The position numbers and the translations under genes are program-made. Shown here piece after piece: positions 59,327-64,000 of a stretch of 64,000 nucleotides of DNA. Under the pieces are notes generated by a model that had not been told where the DNA came from, made no database searches, and was given only the letters and a program-made list of their open reading frames with translations. This DNA is from Bacterioplanoides sp965219715 (lineage in GTDB: Bacteria; Pseudomonadota; Gammaproteobacteria; Pseudomonadales; Oceanobacteraceae): NCBI RefSeq assembly GCF_965219715.1, contig NZ_OZ244785.1:4650001-4714000 (forward strand), read 5' to 3'. How positions within the stretch are numbered: position 1 is the first letter of the stretch; the number at the start of each line of letters is the position of its first letter.

Positions 59327-60550
59327 TCAGCCGGGTTTGCCGTCGGCCCGCGGGCGCAACAGAATCGGCAGATAGTGGTAGAGGAAAGTAGCCAGGCCAA
59401 CCAGCAAAAGAGTGGCTGCCAGGCGGTAAGCCGTCAGGTGGTCGATAACCGCAGCCAGCCCCAGATCGGGCAATAAACGAATCACCACCGCACATTGAAT
59501 GGCTACAAACACCAGCGACATACCTCTGAGCGCGGTTATTTTCCGGCCGGTATGGCCAAGGCTGATGCGAGCCATCATCGCCAGGATCATGGCAAACAAT
59601 CCACCCATGGTAATCGCATGCAGCCACGGCGTTGCCGCCCAGGGCGTTAAGGCCAGTAACAGCAAACCAACCATTAGCCACAGGTAGGCCAGATACAAGG
59701 ACCACAGCATCGGCTCGGAGAAAACGCCGCGCTGATAAAACAAGCGCAATAGTCCGAGGTGCCCGGTTACCGCCAATACTGCACATAACGCCAGAGCATA
59801 TTCCAGTAATTGGGCGATCTCATGAATGCCCATTTGTTGCAACAGTGCCTGTAATAAGTACACCGGCACCAGCAGCCAGGTGAGTGTCATGGTGGTGTGT
59901 TTCAGCAATTCAGGGATCGCTACCACCGGTGTTTTTAATCGCAGCCGGGTGAAAAAAGGTACAACACGACCGCTGACCCAGAAGGTCATGGCCATCATGA
60001 TCAGAGCCGCAACCCGCTGCAGTGTGGCGATATAAGGAGAGTGGAAATACAGCAGGTAATGATAAATCGCCTGAAAGATTGCCAGCCCCAGTAATAATCC
60101 AACAAACGGCCAGTTGTGGCTTTGGTTGTCGCTGTGACTGGCCTGTTCTCCGGCAGATAAGGTGTTCGCCAGTCCGGCAGCGGCTAGTAGCGGCGTAATA
60201 ACATCCAGCGATGCTAACAGCCAGGCAGGAATGCCGGCCCACAACCAGCCAAGACGCGCTAATAACCAGACGATAAACAGAATCTGAATAAAGCGTTTGG
60301 ACACACCAGGCTGTCCGGTCCAGTTGCGCGATGCGGTTAACAGAAAACCGACGGCAATCGCCTGAACAAAACCAAACACCATTTCATGGCCATGCCAGAT
60401 AAACCAACCACTGTAAGGCTGAAAGTTTCCGACTTCGCCACTGAGCACTAGCAACCACAACAGCAGGGCAGCAAATACAAACAGACTGGCAAACAGAAAG
60501 AAGGGGCGGAAGGCAATGTGCCAGATGGAAAAACCGGATGGTGTTGGCAT
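59327..60550 (-). CDS. nnrS: NnrS family membrane protein
   Basis: A 407-residue inner-membrane protein with about twelve hydrophobic segments, the usual NnrS size. The family start AFRPFFLFASLFVFAALLLW and the conserved WFIWHGHEMVFGFVQAIAVGF and LTASRNWTG blocks are present. HAITMGGLFAMILAMMARISLGH near 310 carries the other conserved His residues. NnrS protects against nitric oxide and iron-complexed nitrosyl stress in Vibrio. No nitrite or NO reductase gene is adjacent here. Confidence 0.94.
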   Translation of the reverse strand: MPTPSGFSIWHIAFRPFFLFASLFVFAALLLWLLVLSGEVGNFQPYSGWFIWHGHEMVFGFVQAIAVGFLLTASRNWTGQPGVSKRFIQILFIVWLLARLGWLWAGIPAWLLASLDVITPLLAAAGLANTLSAGEQASHSDNQSHNWPFVGLLLGLAIFQAIYHYLLYFHSPYIATLQRVAALIMMAMTFWVSGRVVPFFTRLRLKTPVVAIPELLKHTTMTLTWLLVPVYLLQALLQQMGIHEIAQLLEYALALCAVLAVTGHLGLLRLFYQRGVFSEPMLWSLYLAYLWLMVGLLLLALTPWAATPWLHAITMGGLFAMILAMMARISLGHTGRKITALRGMSLVFVAIQCAVVIRLLPDLGLAAVIDHLTAYRLAATLLLVGLATFLYHYLPILLRPRADGKPG

Positions 60551-60563
60551 GGCAGATCCACAA

Positions 60564-60604
60564 ACAAAAAGACATCAAACCGCGAGTGGCGATTTGATGT
60601 CTTG
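60564..60604 (-). terminator. Intrinsic terminator of pgm
   Basis: On the minus strand AAGACATCAAA (60603-60593) pairs with TTTGATGTCTT (60579-60569) and runs into TTTG. It separates pgm from nnrS on the same strand. Confidence 0.9.
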
Positions 60605-60660
60605 ATCTGAGGCAGGAAAGGATCCTTCTTACCTCGTTATTGCAAATCGTGAAAAGGGAA

Positions 60661-62250
60661 CTACAGAATCTGGCTAAGCAGCTTCTGCGCTTCTTCAATG
60701 AGCGATTGCAGATGCGCTTCACCCTGGAAGCTTTCCGCGTAGATTTTATAAATATCTTCAGTACCACTTGGACGGGCGGCGAACCAGCCTTGCTCGGTAC
60801 ACACTTTTAAACCACCAATGGCTGCGTTGTTACCCGGTGCATTGGTATGAACCGAGGTAATGGCGTAACCCGCCAGTTCGCTTTCAGTTACGCTTTCGGC
60901 GGTTAACTGATTAAAGGCCGCTTTTTGCTCCGGGGTTGCGGCGGCATCGACACGCTTGTAATGCGGGTTGCCGTGTTGCTTCACCAGCTCAGCATAATAT
61001 TGCGATGGCGTTAAACCGGTCACGGCGGTAATTTCTGCCGCTAATAAACACAGCACCACACCGTCTTTATCCGTGCTCCAGGCGTTACCGTCGAAGGTTA
61101 ATAAGCTGGCACCGGCACTTTCTTCACCACCAAACGCCAGCTCGCCATGGAACAAACCCTGAACAAACCATTTAAAGCCAACCGGCACCTCGTACAGCAC
61201 ACGCTCGTTAGCGGATACCACACGGTCCATCATTGATGACGTCACCAGGGTTTTACCGATTTTTAAATCGCGCGACCACTGCGGGCGGTGCTTCATCAGA
61301 TAATCGACACACACGCATAAGTAGTGGTTTGGGTTCATCAGACCTGCGGCATCAACAATACCGTGACGGTCAGCATCCGGATCGTTACCAAAGGCCAGAT
61401 CAAACTGATCGCGAATATCCAGCAGCTTGGCCATGGCGGCGGTGCTGGAGCAATCCATACGAATGCGGCCATCGTGGTCTGGCGGCATAAAAGCAAAGGA
61501 TTCATCAATCTGATCGTTCACCACTTTCAGGTTAAACGCCGGATTTTCCGCCAGCTTGTTCCATACCGGTAATGCAGTACCACCCATCGGATCGGCACTC
61601 AGTTTCAGGGAGCTGTTGGCGATGGCATCCAGATCCACCACACGTTTCAGATCATCAACATAAATGCCAACAAAATCATAGGTGCTGGTTTTGGCCAGGG
61701 CTTCATCCAGTGTCAGACGCTGAATGTCGGCATCATTATTTTGCTGTAATTTCTGCAGATACTGGTTCGCGCGGTTTTCGATCCAGCCAGTTACCGAACC
61801 GTCGGCCGGGCCACCGTCCGGGGTGTTGTATTTAATGCCACCGTCTTCCGGCGGATTGTGGGATGGAGTAATGATAATGCCGTCGGCCAGTTGCTCGGTG
61901 GCGGTGGTGTTTGCCGTCAGAATGGCATGGCTTACCAGTGGTGTTGCTGTGACTTCATTGTCCTGGGCGATGCGGACATCAACGTCGTTCGCAGTCAGAA
62001 CCTGCACCACAATCTCCCAGGCGGGTTTGGATAGGGCGTGGGTGTCGCGGCCGACAAACAGCGGGCCGTTAATACGGTTTTCTTTACGGTAATCAACCAC
62101 CGCCTGGGCAATGGCAATAATATGTTGTTCGTTAAAGCTGCCTTTCAGGGAAGTGCCGCGATGGCCAGAGGTGCCAAACTTTACCGGTTTTAATGCTTCG
62201 CCATTGATTTCGCTGGCGGCAAACAGGGTAAGAACAGAATCGTTAAACAT
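60661..62250 (-). CDS. pgm: Phosphoglucomutase (alpha-D-glucose phosphate-specific)
   Basis: A 529-residue cytoplasmic enzyme interconverting glucose 1-phosphate and glucose 6-phosphate. KFGTSGHRG near 25 binds phosphate, IITPSHNPPEDGG near 130 holds the catalytic phosphoserine, DPDADRHG near 288 binds Mg2+, FGGEESAG near 365 is the sugar loop, and RPSGTEDIYKIY near 500 is the phosphate-binding loop. Slightly shorter than the E. coli enzyme (546). AAGGA directly abuts the ATG at 62256 but is well spaced from ATG 62250, which is chosen. Glycogen or surface polysaccharide genes are not adjacent. Confidence 0.95.
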   Translation of the reverse strand: MFNDSVLTLFAASEINGEALKPVKFGTSGHRGTSLKGSFNEQHIIAIAQAVVDYRKENRINGPLFVGRDTHALSKPAWEIVVQVLTANDVDVRIAQDNEVTATPLVSHAILTANTTATEQLADGIIITPSHNPPEDGGIKYNTPDGGPADGSVTGWIENRANQYLQKLQQNNDADIQRLTLDEALAKTSTYDFVGIYVDDLKRVVDLDAIANSSLKLSADPMGGTALPVWNKLAENPAFNLKVVNDQIDESFAFMPPDHDGRIRMDCSSTAAMAKLLDIRDQFDLAFGNDPDADRHGIVDAAGLMNPNHYLCVCVDYLMKHRPQWSRDLKIGKTLVTSSMMDRVVSANERVLYEVPVGFKWFVQGLFHGELAFGGEESAGASLLTFDGNAWSTDKDGVVLCLLAAEITAVTGLTPSQYYAELVKQHGNPHYKRVDAAATPEQKAAFNQLTAESVTESELAGYAITSVHTNAPGNNAAIGGLKVCTEQGWFAARPSGTEDIYKIYAESFQGEAHLQSLIEEAQKLLSQIL

Positions 62251-62532
62251 CTTCATTCCTTGGAGTATTTAAATCGTGTGGCCTGCATCGTGATCTTGTT
62301 GACCCGGTTATGACAGGTCGAATCGTGCGGCCAAAAAGTTTGGCGCCATTTTCTTACAAACGTTCGACAATGTCTTGTTTCTGCAAAATAAATCCCACAG
62401 TTGTGCGCTAATCGACGAATTTGTCCTGATTGTGGCTATCTGGCTGTGGCCGACTGTTTTACCCTTGAGGCAGAAATCGGGAACCCGTCCTGATATTGGT
62501 ATCTGAATTTAAATCGAGTTAAGCAGTCCGAT

Positions 62533-64000
62533 ATGAAAAACGTATTCTCTCCGTCGATTCTTTCTTTTGCGATTCTGGTTGCTGTGGCAGGCCTGAGCGG
62601 TTGTGGCAGTGACGACTCTGAAAACAACAGCAATCCGGTGGCTGGTCAGCCTGATGATCAAACGGGCGGCGAAAAACCACCGGTGGTGGAAACGCCTAAA
62701 CCTTGTGGTGCAGATACCCAACTGATTTTTCCGGCGCCATACAGCGCCACTTCAGCCAGCAGTATCACACTGCGGGGACGTAGCGGCTGTGATCAAATCA
62801 CCGCGTTAACAGTGAACGGGGTTGCGGCAACCAGCAGCGACAACTTTGCCAACTGGCAGGTAAAAGTGCCGTTAACCGCAGGGCTGAACACACTCACCGC
62901 CACCATTGCCGAGGGCGAGCAAAGCCAGCAGTTAGCCCTGGCAAAAATAGAATCCAACGAATTACTCTACAGTCCGGCAGACATCGTACTGAGCAGCGAT
63001 GAAAGCATTCTGTATATGATCGACGATTCCCGTCGTCAGGTGCTGGAGATCGATATGGCCAGCGGTGCACGAAAATTATTGTCGGCTGCAACCACCGAAG
63101 ATAACTATGCCTTTGGCAATATGGCCGGGCTGGTACTGGATGAAACCAACCAAAAGCTGTATCTCACCTCGCGCTATATCAAAGGTTTGAGCAGTAACGA
63201 AAGTTACAGCGGCATTATGGCCGTTGATCTGAAAAACGGCAGTCGCAGTTTAATTCTCGACCCTCAGGCTGCTGCCTCCAGCGACGATTTAATTCGCAAT
63301 GTCGATAGCCTGGTATACGACGCCCAACAGCAGCGTTTTTATCTGTCGACCCAGAGCGCGATTTACTGGACCAGTGCAACACCAAGCAGCAAGGTGCAGC
63401 TGTTATCGGATGGCAGCACTCCTGATGCCACCAACCCGTTCAGCCGTTATGCCAATTTACGCATGGTGCTCGACAGCAATAACCAGCGTTTAATTGTGTC
63501 GGACGACGGTAATGGTGGTGATGGCAGTCAGGTGCTGGCCGTCAATATCGATGCTAAAAGTGCTGATTTCGGTAAGCGCACAATTCTGCTGGCGACGGAC
63601 AAAGGTCTGAATCGTATTCAGGACATCAGCCTGCAGGACGCCACTACCGCATTAATTACCGATTTAAATCCGGACAACAGTGCGCTGCGAATTTATCAGC
63701 TGAACATTAAAGACAAGTCATTAAATCTGATTGTTGATAGCAGTACGGTGCAAAATCAACGTGCCATTAAAGACGAAGCGCGGACGTTTTATCAGCCATC
63801 AAAACAGCGACTGTTAATTTCTGCCGATCGCGCAAAATCGATAGTTGCGGTAGATATTTCGCAGAAAAATTATCGGCTGTTATTCAGCAATACCAATCCA
63901 ACAATCAGTCAACAGCCACAATTATTCGATGAATTATCCCGTAACGCGCTGGATGCCAAAAACGGCAAGTTGTATCTGGAAACGGACGATGAGCAGATTG
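62533..64000 (+). CDS. Lipoprotein with Ig-like and beta-propeller-type domains (partial, runs off the window)
   Basis: The reading frame is open from ATG 62533 to the window end (489 codons, no stop). The signal ends in a lipobox (GLSGC, Cys ~24), then a Gly/Asn/Asp-rich linker. An Ig-like module at ~58-130 begins LIFPAPYSATSASSI. Repeats of the type VLSSDESILYMIDDSRRQVL, LVLDETNQKLYLTS and LVYDAQQQRFYLST suggest blades of an NHL/SMP-30-like beta-propeller. Envelope-located, function unknown. The ribosome binding site is weak. The 3' part is outside the window. Confidence 0.8.
   Translation, partial: MKNVFSPSILSFAILVAVAGLSGCGSDDSENNSNPVAGQPDDQTGGEKPPVVETPKPCGADTQLIFPAPYSATSASSITLRGRSGCDQITALTVNGVAATSSDNFANWQVKVPLTAGLNTLTATIAEGEQSQQLALAKIESNELLYSPADIVLSSDESILYMIDDSRRQVLEIDMASGARKLLSAATTEDNYAFGNMAGLVLDETNQKLYLTSRYIKGLSSNESYSGIMAVDLKNGSRSLILDPQAAASSDDLIRNVDSLVYDAQQQRFYLSTQSAIYWTSATPSSKVQLLSDGSTPDATNPFSRYANLRMVLDSNNQRLIVSDDGNGGDGSQVLAVNIDAKSADFGKRTILLATDKGLNRIQDISLQDATTALITDLNPDNSALRIYQLNIKDKSLNLIVDSSTVQNQRAIKDEARTFYQPSKQRLLISADRAKSIVAVDISQKNYRLLFSNTNPTISQQPQLFDELSRNALDAKNGKLYLETDDEQI

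Noticed and set aside
59241..59786. 181-codon minus-strand frame overlapping nnrS
   Set aside because: It is out of frame within the well supported NnrS gene on the same strand, with Cys/Gly/Arg-rich random composition.

Overview
The window looks like chromosome of a marine gammaproteobacterium, probably of the Oceanospirillales (Oceanobacter/Thalassolituus-like). This is inferred from the gene set: several fatty-acid oxidation enzymes, a branched-chain keto-acid dehydrogenase operon, several c-di-GMP proteins, YaeQ and NnrS. Base composition is near 50% G+C except for an A+T-richer island at about 7.7-13.5 kb. No prophage, insertion sequence, rRNA or CRISPR array was found.

Left part (1-7.4 kb): an AraC regulator, two identical initiator tRNA genes behind a strong sigma70-type promoter, then a LysR regulator divergent from a six-gene lipid-catabolism cluster. 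That cluster holds a histidine phosphatase, an ACAD11-like acyl-CoA dehydrogenase, its partner small-molecule kinase and two SDRs. It resembles the phosphorylation-dependent 4-hydroxyacid pathway (LvaA/LvaC; ACAD10/11).

Accessory island (7.7-13.5 kb): an array of eight integron gene cassettes, all on the + strand and separated by attC sites. No integrase gene is visible (a CALIN-type array). Cassette boundaries can be assigned to the base, because each cassette's first bases are complementary to the R'' box at its own 3' end. The one exception, attC2, has a decayed R'' box. Contents: an FRG-domain protein, a rare two-gene cassette (Fe/2OG dioxygenase-like protein plus a HEPN-motif zinc-ribbon protein), two small exported proteins and four small acidic proteins of unknown function. 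Three palindromes spaced exactly 17 bp apart sit directly left of the first cassette. The right end is a truncated attC in decayed sequence.

Middle (13.9-44.3 kb): a lipoprotein penicillin/AHL-acylase-type Ntn hydrolase; convergent folM-like and short folK-like genes; periplasmic-type DNA ligase LigE and RecJ; the TIGR03546/TIGR03545 pair; a five-gene operon with a bufferin precursor (BufA), an MNIO/DUF692 enzyme (BufB), its partner (BufC), an ECF sigma factor and a single-span anti-sigma factor; an M16 protease; a degenerate REC-PAS-GGDEF-EAL protein; an HTH/pseudo-receiver protein followed by a hybrid histidine kinase; an acyltransferase, a DUF4377 lipoprotein, YaeQ, a small outer-membrane barrel and an AraC/GyrI-like regulator.

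Right part (44.5-64 kb): a Leu/Val dehydrogenase plus BKD E1alpha/E1beta/E2 operon (no E3 here); a dual GGDEF-EAL protein; a fatty acid desaturase and an AraC regulator; fadD and a large acyl-CoA dehydrogenase with codon use suggesting high expression; a diguanylate cyclase; NnrS; phosphoglucomutase; and a lipoprotein beta-propeller gene cut by the window edge.
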